This document shows positions 1 to 8,580 of a stretch of 64,000 nt of DNA, piece by piece (position 1 is the stretch's first letter; the number at the start of each line of letters is the position of its first letter). Origin of the DNA: Stenotrophomonas maltophilia (GTDB lineage Bacteria; Pseudomonadota; Gammaproteobacteria; Xanthomonadales; Xanthomonadaceae). The stretch is taken from NCBI RefSeq assembly GCF_003205835.1, contig NZ_CP029773.1:3008501-3072500 (forward strand). Direction: 5' to 3'. The notes under the pieces were generated by a model. That model saw only the letters and a list, made by a program, of their open reading frames with translations. It did not search any database and was not told the DNA's origin. The translations under genes and the position numbers were made by a program.

Positions 1-1
1 C

Positions 2-1927
2 GGCATCCGCCGTGAATTCGCAGCCGGCGAACAGACCCTGGTCGTGCTCGACGGCATCGACCTGGATATCCGCGCCGGTGAGCTGGTGGCCATCGTCGGC
101 CAATCCGGCTCGGGCAAATCCACGCTGATGAACATTCTGGGCTGCCTGGACCGGCCCTCGGCCGGCGCGTATCAGATCACCGGTCGCGAGACCGCGCAGA
201 TGTCACCGGACGAACTGGCCGAACTGCGCCGTGAGCACTTTGGCTTCATCTTCCAGCGCTACCACCTGCTGACCGACCTGACCGCGCTGGGCAACGTGGA
301 AGTTCCGGCGATCTATGCGGGGATGCCGGCTGCCACGCGCCACGCCCGCGCGGCCGAGCTGCTGGCGCGGCTTGGCCTGGGCGAGCGCCTGCAGCACCTG
401 CCTGGCGAACTGTCAGGCGGCCAGCAGCAGCGTGTTTCGATTGCGCGCGCACTGATGAACGGCGGCGCGGTGATCTTCGCCGATGAGCCGACGGGCGCAC
501 TGGATACACATTCAGGCCAGGAGGTGATGAAGATCCTGGGCGAGTTGCATGCCGAGGGCCACACCGTGGTGCTGGTCACCCACGACATGGCCGTGGCCGA
601 ACATGCACAGCGCATCATCGAAATCCGCGATGGCCGCATTGTCGATGATCGTGCCACGGGCAGGCTCCTGCTGGCAGGAGCGCCAGCGACGGCCCTGCCG
701 CAGCGCAGCGAAGGCAGTGGCTGGCAGGCCATGCGCGACCGCTTCGGCGAAGCCTTCCGCATGGCCCTGCGCGCGATGAACGCGCACCGCATGCGTACCT
801 TCCTGACCATGCTCGGCATCATCATCGGCATTGCATCGGTGGTGGCGGTGGTGGCGCTGGGCACCGGCGCACGGCAGGCCATCCTGTCCAACATCTCCTC
901 GCTGGGCACAAACACCATCGAGATCTATCCGGGCTCCGGCTTCGGCGACGTGCACGCCGCACAGGTGGAAACCCTGACGCCCGGCGACAGCATGGCGCTG
1001 GCCGGGCAGCCGCTCGTGGACAGCGCCACGCCCGGCGTCGCCAGCAGCGGCACTACCCAGCGCGGCAACCGCTCGGCCAACGTGCAGATGCAGGGCGTGA
1101 GTGAGCAGTACTTCCGCGTGCACGGCTTGAAGCTGGGCGAAGGCGCCTTCTTCGGCCCACCTGCCGTGGCAGGCTACCAGCAGGTGGTGGTGATCGATGC
1201 CAATACGCGTGCACGGTTCTTCGCAGCACAGGAAGACCCGATCGGCCAGACCCTGCTGCTGGGCAACGTGCCGGTACGCGTGGTGGGCGTGGTGAAGAAG
1301 GACGCCGGCGCCGTCGGCGACGCCTCACTGCTGCGGGTGTGGCTGCCCTACACCACCACCATGGCGCGCATGCTGGGGCAGAGCCATGTGTCCAGCATCA
1401 CCGTGCGCGTCTCCGATGCAATCAGCATGGAAGTGGCCGAGCGGGCCATCGGGCGATTGCTCGCACGCCGCCACGGCAGCACCGATTTCTACATGAGCAA
1501 CAACGCCCAGATCCGGCAATCCATCGAACAGACCACCGGCATCCTTACCATGATGATCAGCTCCATCGCCGCCATCGCGCTGGTGGTGGGTGGAATCGGG
1601 GTGATGAACATCATGCTGGTGTCGGTGACCGAGCGCACACGCGAGATCGGCGTGCGCATGGCGGTGGGCGCGCGACCCGGCGACATCCTGCAGCAGTTCC
1701 TGATCGAATCGGTCCTGGTGTGCCTGCTCGGCGGAATGCTCGGTATCGGCGTAGCCCTGGCGCTGGGCGCCGCGTTGGAGCTGGCCAACGTGGGTTTCAG
1801 CCTGGTGTTCTCTGCCAGTTCGATTCTGGCCGCCTTCGCCTGTTCCAGCCTCATCGGCATTGGTTTCGGCTTCCTGCCAGCGCGGCGCGCCGCCCAGTTG
1901 GATCCGGTGGAGGCGCTGGTTCAATAG
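2..1927 (+). CDS. macB: MacB-type ABC transporter ATPase/permease (5' partial)
   Basis: Fused ATP-binding and permease subunit of a MacAB-TolC type tripartite efflux pump of the inner membrane. The reading frame is already open at base 2, so the true start lies upstream; an internal GTG at 44 is not the start. Walker A (GQSGSGKST, near 98-124), signature LSGGQQQR (near 409) and Walker B (VIFADEP, near 470) are intact. Four hydrophobic segments follow: one just after the ATPase, then a large periplasmic region, then three at the C-terminus, the standard MacB plan. The periplasmic partner macA would be expected just upstream, outside the window. MacB relatives export macrolides, peptides or lipoprotein-like substrates; the substrate cannot be read here. 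Confidence 0.93.
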   Translation, partial: GIRREFAAGEQTLVVLDGIDLDIRAGELVAIVGQSGSGKSTLMNILGCLDRPSAGAYQITGRETAQMSPDELAELRREHFGFIFQRYHLLTDLTALGNVEVPAIYAGMPAATRHARAAELLARLGLGERLQHLPGELSGGQQQRVSIARALMNGGAVIFADEPTGALDTHSGQEVMKILGELHAEGHTVVLVTHDMAVAEHAQRIIEIRDGRIVDDRATGRLLLAGAPATALPQRSEGSGWQAMRDRFGEAFRMALRAMNAHRMRTFLTMLGIIIGIASVVAVVALGTGARQAILSNISSLGTNTIEIYPGSGFGDVHAAQVETLTPGDSMALAGQPLVDSATPGVASSGTTQRGNRSANVQMQGVSEQYFRVHGLKLGEGAFFGPPAVAGYQQVVVIDANTRARFFAAQEDPIGQTLLLGNVPVRVVGVVKKDAGAVGDASLLRVWLPYTTTMARMLGQSHVSSITVRVSDAISMEVAERAIGRLLARRHGSTDFYMSNNAQIRQSIEQTTGILTMMISSIAAIALVVGGIGVMNIMLVSVTERTREIGVRMAVGARPGDILQQFLIESVLVCLLGGMLGIGVALALGAALELANVGFSLVFSASSILAAFACSSLIGIGFGFLPARRAAQLDPVEALVQ

Positions 1928-2016
1928 CCACTGCACTGCCTGCAGTGGCGGCAGGTTCGCGCAATGTCTGCAGGGTCTACTGCAGCTACCGACAATGTCC
2001 GCACAGGAGCTTGACG

Positions 2017-2415
2017 ATGTTCATGAAACCAGGAAGAGCCGCGCTGTTGCTGGCGGCGGCTGCGAACCTGTTGGTGTTGTTGCCTTACTCCGGCGACGCC
2101 CATGCGCAACGCGGCGACCGCTACAGCCCGCAGTGGAACCAGGACTACCGTGACCGCGATCGTGATGCATGGGAGCGCCGTGAGCGTGAGCGCGAACGTG
2201 ATCGGGAACGCGAGCGCCGCCACGAGGCCAGGACAACCGGCGTAGTGGTGGGTGTAGTGGGCGCGGCGGTGGTGGCTGGTGTGATTGCCGCAGCCGCCAA
2301 GCGCGAACGCGAGACCCGCGAGCGCGCCGACTACTGCATACGCCGCTACGGCAACTATGACCGCCGCAACGATACCTACCGCAGCGCCGACGGCTACACC
2401 TATCCCTGCCGCTGA
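2017..2415 (+). CDS. Secreted Arg/Glu-rich protein with glycine-zipper-like segment
   Basis: A 132-residue protein with an N-terminal signal peptide ending near AHAQ, then a highly charged stretch of alternating Arg, Glu and Asp (about residues 40-75), then a Gly/Val/Ala-rich hydrophobic segment (GVVVGVVGAAVVAGVIAAA), and a tail with two cysteines (DYCIRRYGNY... YPCR). Such proteins are common in xanthomonads and are probably periplasmic or envelope-associated; no enzymatic motif is visible. The start was chosen because AGGAG at 2005-2009 sits 7 bases before ATG 2017; a second in-frame ATG at 2023 is too far away. Lies 89 bases after macB on the same strand. Confidence 0.72.
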   Translation: MFMKPGRAALLLAAAANLLVLLPYSGDAHAQRGDRYSPQWNQDYRDRDRDAWERRERERERDRERERRHEARTTGVVVGVVGAAVVAGVIAAAAKRERETRERADYCIRRYGNYDRRNDTYRSADGYTYPCR

Positions 2416-2439
2416 CTGCCCCCCAAGGAAAAGGAACCC

Positions 2440-2817
2440 ATGACCAGGACCACATTGTTGATTGCACTCTGTGTTGCCCCGTTGCTTGCCGCAGCCGCAC
2501 CGGCCGACCCTGGACAGGGCTATATCGATTCCACGTTCACCGCGATGGACGCCAACAAGGATGGGCACGTCGACAAGGCCGAGTACGCGAGATTCCAGCA
2601 GGAACGTTTCAGCAGACAGGCCGATTCGATCGACGTCGCATTCAAGGAAATGGATGCCGACAAAGACGGAAAGATCAGCAGGAAGGAAGCCGCGGTGGTG
2701 CCGGAAATCGCGAAGTATTTCGCGGGACTGGATACTGATGGCGATGGCTATCTGTCGCTGAAGGAGATGCAGCAGGCAATGGTGGCCGCACAGACGGCAG
2801 ATGCTCCGACAAGGTAG
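2440..2817 (+). CDS. Secreted EF-hand calcium-binding protein
   Basis: A 125-residue protein with a signal peptide (about residues 1-20) and three recognisable EF-hand loops: DANKDGHVDKAE, DADKDGKISRKE and DTDGDGYLSLKE. Each has Asp at positions 1, 3 and 5, a Gly at 6 and a Glu at 12, so all look able to bind calcium. Exported EF-hand proteins of this size are frequent in Xanthomonadaceae; the role is unknown and is usually guessed to be calcium buffering or signalling. A purine-rich ribosome site (AAGGAAAAGGAA) precedes the ATG. Co-directional with the preceding gene after a 24-base gap, so they may be co-transcribed. Confidence 0.85.
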   Translation: MTRTTLLIALCVAPLLAAAAPADPGQGYIDSTFTAMDANKDGHVDKAEYARFQQERFSRQADSIDVAFKEMDADKDGKISRKEAAVVPEIAKYFAGLDTDGDGYLSLKEMQQAMVAAQTADAPTR

Positions 2818-2819
2818 CG

Positions 2820-2980
2820 CCCCGATACGGGTAGCTGCCCACCATGGTGGGCCAAGCGCCTGATCGCGCTTCATTACCGGATGCCACGTCGCATCGCTTT
2901 GGTAGGTGCCCACCTTGGTGGGCACGACTCCGTCACCACGCGCGAGGACCCGAACGCCCACCAAGGTGGGCATCTACCAG
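2820..2980. repeat. Cluster of three SMAG-type REP palindromes
   Basis: Three short palindromes in a convergent intergenic region: one near 2829-2850 (GTAGCTGCCCACC.ATG.GGTGGGC), one near 2901-2926 (GTAGGTGCCCACC.TTG.GGTGGGC) and one in the opposite orientation near 2955-2983 ending in CTACC. Each carries a GTAG tetranucleotide at one end, the hallmark of Stenotrophomonas SMAG elements. As transcribed hairpins they may protect or terminate the flanking mRNAs. Confidence 0.8.
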
Positions 2981-2992
2981 GTAGCGCGACGC

Positions 2993-3448
2993 TCAGCGCA
3001 CCTTGTACAGCACCGCCGCACCGGGGCGCGGCTCGAACGCCGGAACCGTCTGCTGGGTGAGGGCCGCGCCCTCGGCATCCCACACCAGCGTTTCCACCGG
3101 GTATTCATCCTTGCGGGTCATCTGATCGATCTTGGCGACAACCACCGTCGCAGCAGCCGGCACCTCCGGATTCCAACCAAATACACCAATGCGGCCGTAG
3201 AACACCGCGGGTGCAGAGGCATCCAGCCGGCGGTCCGGGCACATCACCAGCCCACGATCGAGCATGACCCGCAGTGCGCCGACCGGCACCTTTTTCACTG
3301 TAGGCGTGGTGCGCTCGTTGCTGTGGCCGGGGCAGACATTGGCAGCGCGGGTAACCATGTCCTCGGCCACCTGGCGGTCGGATTGGGCGAAGGCTGCGGC
3401 CGGGATCAGGCAGAGGCCGAGCAGTACACGCGTGGACGTCCGGGTCAT
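2993..3448 (-). CDS. Secreted hypothetical protein
   Basis: A 151-residue protein with a clear signal peptide (MTRTSTRVLLGLCLIPAAAFA). The mature part has two cysteines (VCPGHSN and VMCPDRR, about 35 residues apart) that could form a disulfide, and a C-terminal half rich in Val and Ala. No family recognised. The frame is open further upstream to 3514, but the ATG at 3448 is preferred: it opens the signal peptide and is preceded by an AGGAA ribosome site. Convergent with the EF-hand gene, with the SMAG cluster between them. Confidence 0.68.
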   Translation of the reverse strand: MTRTSTRVLLGLCLIPAAAFAQSDRQVAEDMVTRAANVCPGHSNERTTPTVKKVPVGALRVMLDRGLVMCPDRRLDASAPAVFYGRIGVFGWNPEVPAAATVVVAKIDQMTRKDEYPVETLVWDAEGAALTQQTVPAFEPRPGAAVLYKVR

Positions 3449-3633
3449 TGCAGGTTCCTGTGATGGATGCCAAGCGAACTTAGCAATGCCTGTCCTCCGA
3501 GTTGCAAAGACCACGTGATGCTGCAGGCCAGCCCCACGCAGCCTGCGTCTTCACTGAACCAGGCAGCGTTCCACCTGCCGCGACTGCACGTGGCAGGCGT
3601 TCACTACTGCTGACGCAGCAGGTTCCGGATCGC

Positions 3634-3843
3634 CTAACGGATCCGGCCCGGCGCCCGTGCCAGACGCATGATCCCTTCCGGTGGAATGACGGTGCCATCG
3701 TCCATCACGATAAGCATGTCAGCGACTTCGCCCTCGTGCCCCTGCTTCGCAGTGGTCACCAGGATGTTCAATGGATCCGTCCGGATATCGTAGCCGCCAC
3801 CGATGTGCTTCAAGGTTCCGATCTGGTTCCAATCAATTTCCAT
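3634..3843 (-). CDS. Small conserved-looking hypothetical protein
   Basis: A 69-residue soluble protein beginning MEIDWNQIGTLKHIGGGYDI and containing DMLIVMDDGTVIPPEG. It has no signal peptide, membrane segment or known motif. Codon use and composition resemble neighbouring core genes, and a weak AAGAG ribosome site precedes the ATG. Probably a real small gene of unknown function; its small size keeps confidence moderate. Confidence 0.5.
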   Translation of the reverse strand: MEIDWNQIGTLKHIGGGYDIRTDPLNILVTTAKQGHEGEVADMLIVMDDGTVIPPEGIMRLARAPGRIR

Positions 3844-4025
3844 GGCCAGCTCTTGGATTCAGGCATTTCATGATGCCATGCGCCGGGTGGTTGGGCGAGC
3901 TGAGATAGACGGCATCTGGATGCGCCCTTCCCTCTAGTGAAAGACCCCATGCAACGTCAAGGCCCCTTATCATGCGGGCTTAGGGGCTCTACATGGCCGG
4001 TTGACGCTTGCAAGGCAGTACCTGG

Positions 4026-6821
4026 ATGTCTATGGAATGGCGCCCCTCGGGCTGGGGCCAACGCGTGACACGCTCGCCACACTGGCGGTTGCGGCTGGAT
4101 GGCGAATGCATCGAGCTGAACATCGCAGGCCAACAGTACCGCCAGCGCGTGGATGACGATCACAGCGTGCAGGTCATTCCTGGGCTTTTCTGGGCCAGCG
4201 TTTCATTGCAGACCGACAGCGGTTCCGTGTCCGTGGGCGGCCTGCCCAACGGGCAAGCGTCCCAGCTTGCAGCGGCTGTGCGGACCCTGCTCTTCGCGCG
4301 CAGCACGCGTGGGCGCAAGGGCCTGTTCGAGGACATCCTCGAGCAGATCCAAGCCTGGTTGAGCGCGGCGGACGCACTGACTGATCGAGGTCACGCCAGC
4401 CGACGCTGGATCACCCATGAGCAGCAGCAGGCGTTGCTGGCTGATCGGCCCGCCCTGCCGCTCTCCCCGGATGAGCTGGAGAGTCTGTTCCTCGATGCGA
4501 ACGTGCACGGCGACCTGCGCTCCAGCCGCCATCTGGTTGCGCTTGAGGCACTGAATGACTGGCATCTGGATTGGCCCGCCATCTGGGCCGACGCCAACGC
4601 GACCATGGCAACGCGTGAGCAGGTGCTGGCCAAGGACTTCCTCGACCGGGTCGAGAGCAAGCCCCTGACCGATGAACAGGCCCGCGCCGTCATCTGCTTC
4701 GACAACCGCGTGCAGGTCGTGGCCGCGGCCGGCTCCGGCAAGACCTCCACGATGGTCGCCAAGGCGGCCTATGCCATCGACCGCGGCTTCATCGAACCCG
4801 AGCGGATCGTGATGCTCGCCTTCAACAAGGACGCTGCCAAGGAGCTGGAGGAACGCGCGCAGCAATCCTTCGACCGGCTCGGCATGGGCGATACCGTGGT
4901 GGAGGCCCGGACCTTCCACGCCCTGGGCCTGGCCATCATCGCCAAGGCAACGGGACGCAAACCCGACATTCCGGAATGGGCCATCGACGCGACGCAGGGC
5001 TTCAACAAGCTTGCCGAACTGGTGGACGACCTGAAGGACCGCTCGACCCACTTCCGCACCCAGTGGGATATGTTCCGCCTGGTGTTCGGGCGCGATCTTC
5101 CGCCGTTCGGTGCCGAAATGATGGCCGATGGCTACGACCGCGATGGCACGCCCTATATCCGCACACTGCAGGGTGAGCGGGTGAAAAGCCTGGAAGAGTG
5201 CGTCATCGCCGACTGGCTGTTCTACAACGGCGTGACCTACGACTACGAACGGCGCTACGAATTCGATACGGCGACCGACACCCATCGCCAGTATCGCCCC
5301 GATTTCTATTATCCGGACGCCGGGCTGTATCACGAGCACTTTGCGTTGGATGCCGGTGGCCAGCCGCCAAAGCATTTCGCCAACTACGCAGAAGGTATGC
5401 ATTGGAAGCGCGAGCAGCATGCAGCGCGTGGCACGGCTCTTGTCGAGACCACCTCGTATGGCCTGCGCAGCGGAGACGCCCTGCGCCATCTGGCCGAGAG
5501 GTTGGACGAGTCCAACGTCGAGCTCGACCCGAACCCGGACCGCGAGCTGCCCGACCAGGGCGCCAGACCAATGCCGGACGCAGACCTGATCGGCTTGATG
5601 CGCACTTTCATTGCCCATGCCAAGAGCAACTGCCTGACGCTGGACGCTATGGCCGCGCGCCTGCGGCAGATGCCCGAAGACCAGTTCAAGGAACGCTACC
5701 GGCGCTTCCTGGAAATCGCCGGGCCGGTTTTCCAGGCCTGGGACGAGGCACTGGCGGACGAGCGTGGCATCGACTTCGAAGACATGCTCAACATGGCGGC
5801 CGGGCTGCTGGAACAGGGTCACTATGAATCGCCCTACGATCTGGTGATGGCGGACGAGTTCCAGGATGCCTCGCGGTCCCGCGCCCGCCTCTGCCGCGCC
5901 CTGGTCAGCCAACCGGGCCGCCACCTGTTTGCGGTGGGCGATGACTGGCAGTCGATCAATCGCTTCGCCGGCGCCGATGTTTCGGTGATGACCGGATTCC
6001 GCGAGTGGATGGGCCATGGCCAGGTGCTGAAACTGGAGCAGACGTTCCGTTGCCCGCAGGCGCTGTGTGATGTGTCCAGCCGCTTCATCAGCCGCAACCC
6101 CGCGCAGATCACCAAGGAAGTTCGCTCTGCTGCGCCGGCAATGGGCCCGGTGCTGCAGGCGTTCCAGATGAACCGCCGTGAGGAGGTGCAGGATGGTGTT
6201 CGCCAGTACCTCGCCAAGCTGCACCAGCAGCTGCTGTCCGGGGCCGTTCCACAGGGTCGCACTGGGCGCGTGACGGTCTTTGTCCTGGGGCGCTACCGCG
6301 CGGATCGGGGTGCAGTGCCTTCGGATTGGAAGACGGCCTTCGGCAGCACAATGGACGTCGAGTTCCTGACCGCACATCGATCGAAGGGGCGCGAGGCCGA
6401 CTACGTGATCCTGCCGGGCATGATCAACCGCAGCTTCCCGAGCCTGCGCGCGGATGACCCGGTGCTTTCGCTGGCAATGCCGGAGGGTGATGCCTACCCA
6501 CTGAGCGAAGAGCGACGCTTGTTCTATGTCGCGCTGACGCGGGCGCGACGGTCGGTTGCGATGTTCACGCTGCAGGGCAAGCACTCGCCATTCCTGGATG
6601 AGCTGGTGAAGGACGGGGCGGTGGAAGTGACCGCGATTTCAGGCGCGGCCATCCACGAAGAGCGCTGCCCGGTGTGCAAGGTGGGCGTGTTCGTGGACCG
6701 GAATGGACCGCATGGCGCTTTCAGATCGTGCTCCAGCTATCCGTTGTGCCATAACAAGCCGAACGGTGGGCGTCGTGAGTCCGGGCCATCTGACCTCGTC
6801 CGATGGGCTTCACTGAGATAG
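4026..6821 (+). CDS. UvrD/Rep-like SF1 helicase, HelD-type, with nuclease-like insert and topoisomerase-type zinc finger
   Basis: A 931-residue SF1A helicase. Visible motifs are Walker A AAGSGKTS (G236 region), motif Ia LAFNKDAAKE, motif II DEFQD (residue 610), motif III GDDWQSINRF, motif IV QTFRCP, motif V HRSKGREAD and motif VI YVALTRAR. The N-terminal ~100 residues resemble the helicase IV (HelD) N-terminus. Between motifs Ia and II is an insert with SLEECVIADWLF, YRPDFYY and HEHF spaced like a PD-(D/E)XK nuclease fold. The C-terminus has a four-cysteine zinc ribbon (CPVC...CSSYPLC) as in topoisomerase I tails. E. coli HelD is 684 residues, so this is a long variant. ATG 4026 is chosen over TTG 4008 (AAGGCAG ribosome site). 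A role in DNA repair is inferred. Confidence 0.85.
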   Translation: MSMEWRPSGWGQRVTRSPHWRLRLDGECIELNIAGQQYRQRVDDDHSVQVIPGLFWASVSLQTDSGSVSVGGLPNGQASQLAAAVRTLLFARSTRGRKGLFEDILEQIQAWLSAADALTDRGHASRRWITHEQQQALLADRPALPLSPDELESLFLDANVHGDLRSSRHLVALEALNDWHLDWPAIWADANATMATREQVLAKDFLDRVESKPLTDEQARAVICFDNRVQVVAAAGSGKTSTMVAKAAYAIDRGFIEPERIVMLAFNKDAAKELEERAQQSFDRLGMGDTVVEARTFHALGLAIIAKATGRKPDIPEWAIDATQGFNKLAELVDDLKDRSTHFRTQWDMFRLVFGRDLPPFGAEMMADGYDRDGTPYIRTLQGERVKSLEECVIADWLFYNGVTYDYERRYEFDTATDTHRQYRPDFYYPDAGLYHEHFALDAGGQPPKHFANYAEGMHWKREQHAARGTALVETTSYGLRSGDALRHLAERLDESNVELDPNPDRELPDQGARPMPDADLIGLMRTFIAHAKSNCLTLDAMAARLRQMPEDQFKERYRRFLEIAGPVFQAWDEALADERGIDFEDMLNMAAGLLEQGHYESPYDLVMADEFQDASRSRARLCRALVSQPGRHLFAVGDDWQSINRFAGADVSVMTGFREWMGHGQVLKLEQTFRCPQALCDVSSRFISRNPAQITKEVRSAAPAMGPVLQAFQMNRREEVQDGVRQYLAKLHQQLLSGAVPQGRTGRVTVFVLGRYRADRGAVPSDWKTAFGSTMDVEFLTAHRSKGREADYVILPGMINRSFPSLRADDPVLSLAMPEGDAYPLSEERRLFYVALTRARRSVAMFTLQGKHSPFLDELVKDGAVEVTAISGAAIHEERCPVCKVGVFVDRNGPHGAFRSCSSYPLCHNKPNGGRRESGPSDLVRWASLR

Positions 6822-6873
6822 AGACGTCAGGAAGATGGCAGCCCAATTCATGACGGGGCAATATCAGAAGGGG

Positions 6874-6899
6874 CGCCCCGCCGAAGCGAGGCTCCTTTT
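6874..6899 (+). terminator. Possible terminator after the helicase
   Basis: An imperfect stem (GCCCCGC / GCGAGGC around a CGAA tetraloop) followed by TCCTTTT lies between the converging helicase and reductase genes. One mismatch in the stem keeps the call modest. Confidence 0.45.
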
Positions 6900-6907
6900 G
6901 CGATGAA

Positions 6908-7864
6908 TCAAGGCGAGCAACGGCCGTGTGTGGCGGTGTCGATAGTGCCCGAGGGGTTCTGCAGAAAAGACTGCCGATTCATGCGAACCCATCTCTGCAC
7001 CAAAAAGGGCTCGAAGCCTTGCAGCTCCGGATAAGGCTTGAAAGGCTGGGCCAGGATTGCGTCAGCCTCTTCGGGATAGCTCGCAAAGTAGCGAAACTTC
7101 GAACCTATGCGTGCCCCCATGCCCACGCCCATAGCGCTGTCAACATCGCGCTCGAACGCTTCAATGGGCTGCGCCCGGTAGCGGACGGGCAAGCCCAGAC
7201 CTGCTTGAATGCTCGCTGCGAGTTCGGCGCCATCCATGCTTTGCATGCCCGCGATACGGAAGTCGCCGGTCGCGCCCCGCTCCAGAAGAGTGATCGCTGC
7301 ACGCGCGCAATCGTCCGCTGAAGTCCAAGCGATCCGCTGTGACGCCGGAATCGGCGGTGCAAAGACGCCTTCCTGGATGATCTCTCTTAGCGCAGATGGC
7401 TTCAGCAGATTGTCCAGATACATGGTGGGCCGCACGGTTGCAAAGGCCAGCCCGGCATCTCTTAAAGTACCTTCGACACGTGAGTTGCCGACAAAGCTAG
7501 GCTCCGTGCAGGGTACTGGTCGACTGGCACTGGCGAGCTTAAGCACCATCGACTGCAACTCTGCGTTACACAGGGCAACTGCCGCATTCCGCGCATGCTT
7601 CACCATCGCGTCTGCCGGACCAGTTGGGACCTGAAGCACTGCGTGACGGATTCCAGCGCTGGCCGCTCGCATAGCGTCAACGCTATCCAGGTCCGCCTCA
7701 ATCCATTCGACATCTGGCAAGGGAATTCCTGAGATGCGAGATTTATCGCGCACCAGCGCGCGCACCGAGAAGCCACGTGCCAGTGCGGCGCGGACTACGG
7801 CACTGCCCTGCACTCCAGCAGCCAAAAAGACAAGAACAATGGGTTTGTTGGGCTCGACGGACAT
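6908..7864 (-). CDS. NmrA-like NAD(P)-binding oxidoreductase
   Basis: A 318-residue atypical short-chain dehydrogenase of the NmrA/HSCARG type. The N-terminus (VLVFLAAGVQGSAVVRAAL) gives a Rossmann strand and a degenerate glycine-rich loop (AAGVQG instead of GATG..G), followed by ALARGFSVRALVRD, where the Arg after the second strand favours NADP(H). ADLDSVDAM matches the third strand. NmrA members often act as redox sensors or reductases of small electrophiles; the substrate is unknown. Convergent with the helicase gene. It is the last clear core gene before the island. Confidence 0.8.
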   Translation of the reverse strand: MSVEPNKPIVLVFLAAGVQGSAVVRAALARGFSVRALVRDKSRISGIPLPDVEWIEADLDSVDAMRAASAGIRHAVLQVPTGPADAMVKHARNAAVALCNAELQSMVLKLASASRPVPCTEPSFVGNSRVEGTLRDAGLAFATVRPTMYLDNLLKPSALREIIQEGVFAPPIPASQRIAWTSADDCARAAITLLERGATGDFRIAGMQSMDGAELAASIQAGLGLPVRYRAQPIEAFERDVDSAMGVGMGARIGSKFRYFASYPEEADAILAQPFKPYPELQGFEPFLVQRWVRMNRQSFLQNPSGTIDTATHGRCSP

Positions 7865-8325
7865 GGACTCACTCCTTAAGAGAAGTCTGAACGAGCCGAA
7901 TCAAAGTCGTCGGCACCGGACAGACCCGTGGAACGCACAAGGCGCGGGACTGTCGGGGACCACACGAAGGCGTGGTCAGAGCTCTCCTGATTCAGTGAGA
8001 GGGCTTGGGCCTACCCAGACCAAGCCTGCCGTTTCGACCGCAGGAGCATAGCACCGCCACCCATCACGCAGCCACGTCTCAGAGACAATCGTTGGAGCAA
8101 TTAGCCACTCCTGCTCGAAGTAGAGTTAGCGCCCCCTGATTTGCGGCGGCCGCCGACGCAGCCCCATCACCGTGGCCGGTCGACCCTCGCATCGCCCCTT
8201 CCGATCCGCAAAGGCTGGTCGAGCCGCTGGAATGGCTCCGGGAAACCCGCCATAGCCTCTCGATGAACGAGGTTGGCACGACCCTGGAAACGAAAAAGCC
8301 CCTGTTTCCAGAAGCTCTTTGAAAT
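7865..8325. other. Non-coding stretch left of the island boundary
   Basis: I see no convincing gene in this 460-base stretch; short open frames lack ribosome sites and recognisable motifs. It ends at the left attachment repeat. The hairpin at 8283-8310 is described separately. This should be the sequence that lay downstream of tRNA-Ser before the island inserted. Confidence 0.5.
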
Positions 8326-8580
8326 GATTGGCGGAGAGAGTGGGACTTCCTTGAGAAGTGCCCTCACCCCTTGGGCGGCTTGGGTTTCACCAATCTGGGA
8401 GGTGCCCTGGAATGTGCCCGCGACGAGCATACCCCTTGCGGTGCAACGGATCCAGCCATTTTTGCCGCCCTTGGAAGCGCCATTCTCGATCCCCTCCAAA
8501 CCGGCGCGATCAGGGCAGATGACCCGCTCGCCCTCACTCTCCGCCGAAAAGGGAAGCAATCCGGTGGACCGCTTTCTCAT
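8167..8580 (-). CDS. Doubtful hypothetical ORF spanning the left attachment site
   Basis: A 137-codon frame whose ATG overlaps the stop of the M15 peptidase gene as ATGA, which suggests translational coupling. It runs through the left attachment repeat into flanking chromosome, so its last ~55 codons come from outside the island and cannot be a conserved C-terminus. The protein has no recognised motif or membrane segment. It may be a real small gene truncated by integration, or chance. Low confidence. Confidence 0.25.
   Translation of the reverse strand: MRKRSTGLLPFSAESEGERVICPDRAGLEGIENGASKGGKNGWIRCTARGMLVAGTFQGTSQIGETQAAQGVRALLKEVPLSPPIISKSFWKQGLFRFQGRANLVHREAMAGFPEPFQRLDQPLRIGRGDARVDRPR
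8283..8310 (-). terminator. Probable original terminator of tRNA-Ser, displaced by the island
   Basis: An 8-bp inverted repeat (CTGGAAAC ... GTTTCCAG). Read on the minus strand it contains GGGGCTTTTT, resembling a factor-independent terminator. It sits 16 bases beyond the left attachment repeat, where the end of the tRNA-Ser transcript would lie if the island were removed. That link is inference from position. Confidence 0.45.
8326..8345. repeat. attL-like 20-bp direct repeat
   Basis: GATTGGCGGAGAGAGTGGGA, identical to the copy at the tRNA-Ser 3' end. Flanking bases differ on both sides, so 20 bp is the full identity. It holds only the acceptor end and CCA of the tRNA, not a second gene. Confidence 0.88.

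Noticed and set aside
8326..8345. A second tRNA-Ser gene at the left boundary.
   Set aside because: Only the acceptor-stem 3' end is present; the D, anticodon and variable arms are missing.
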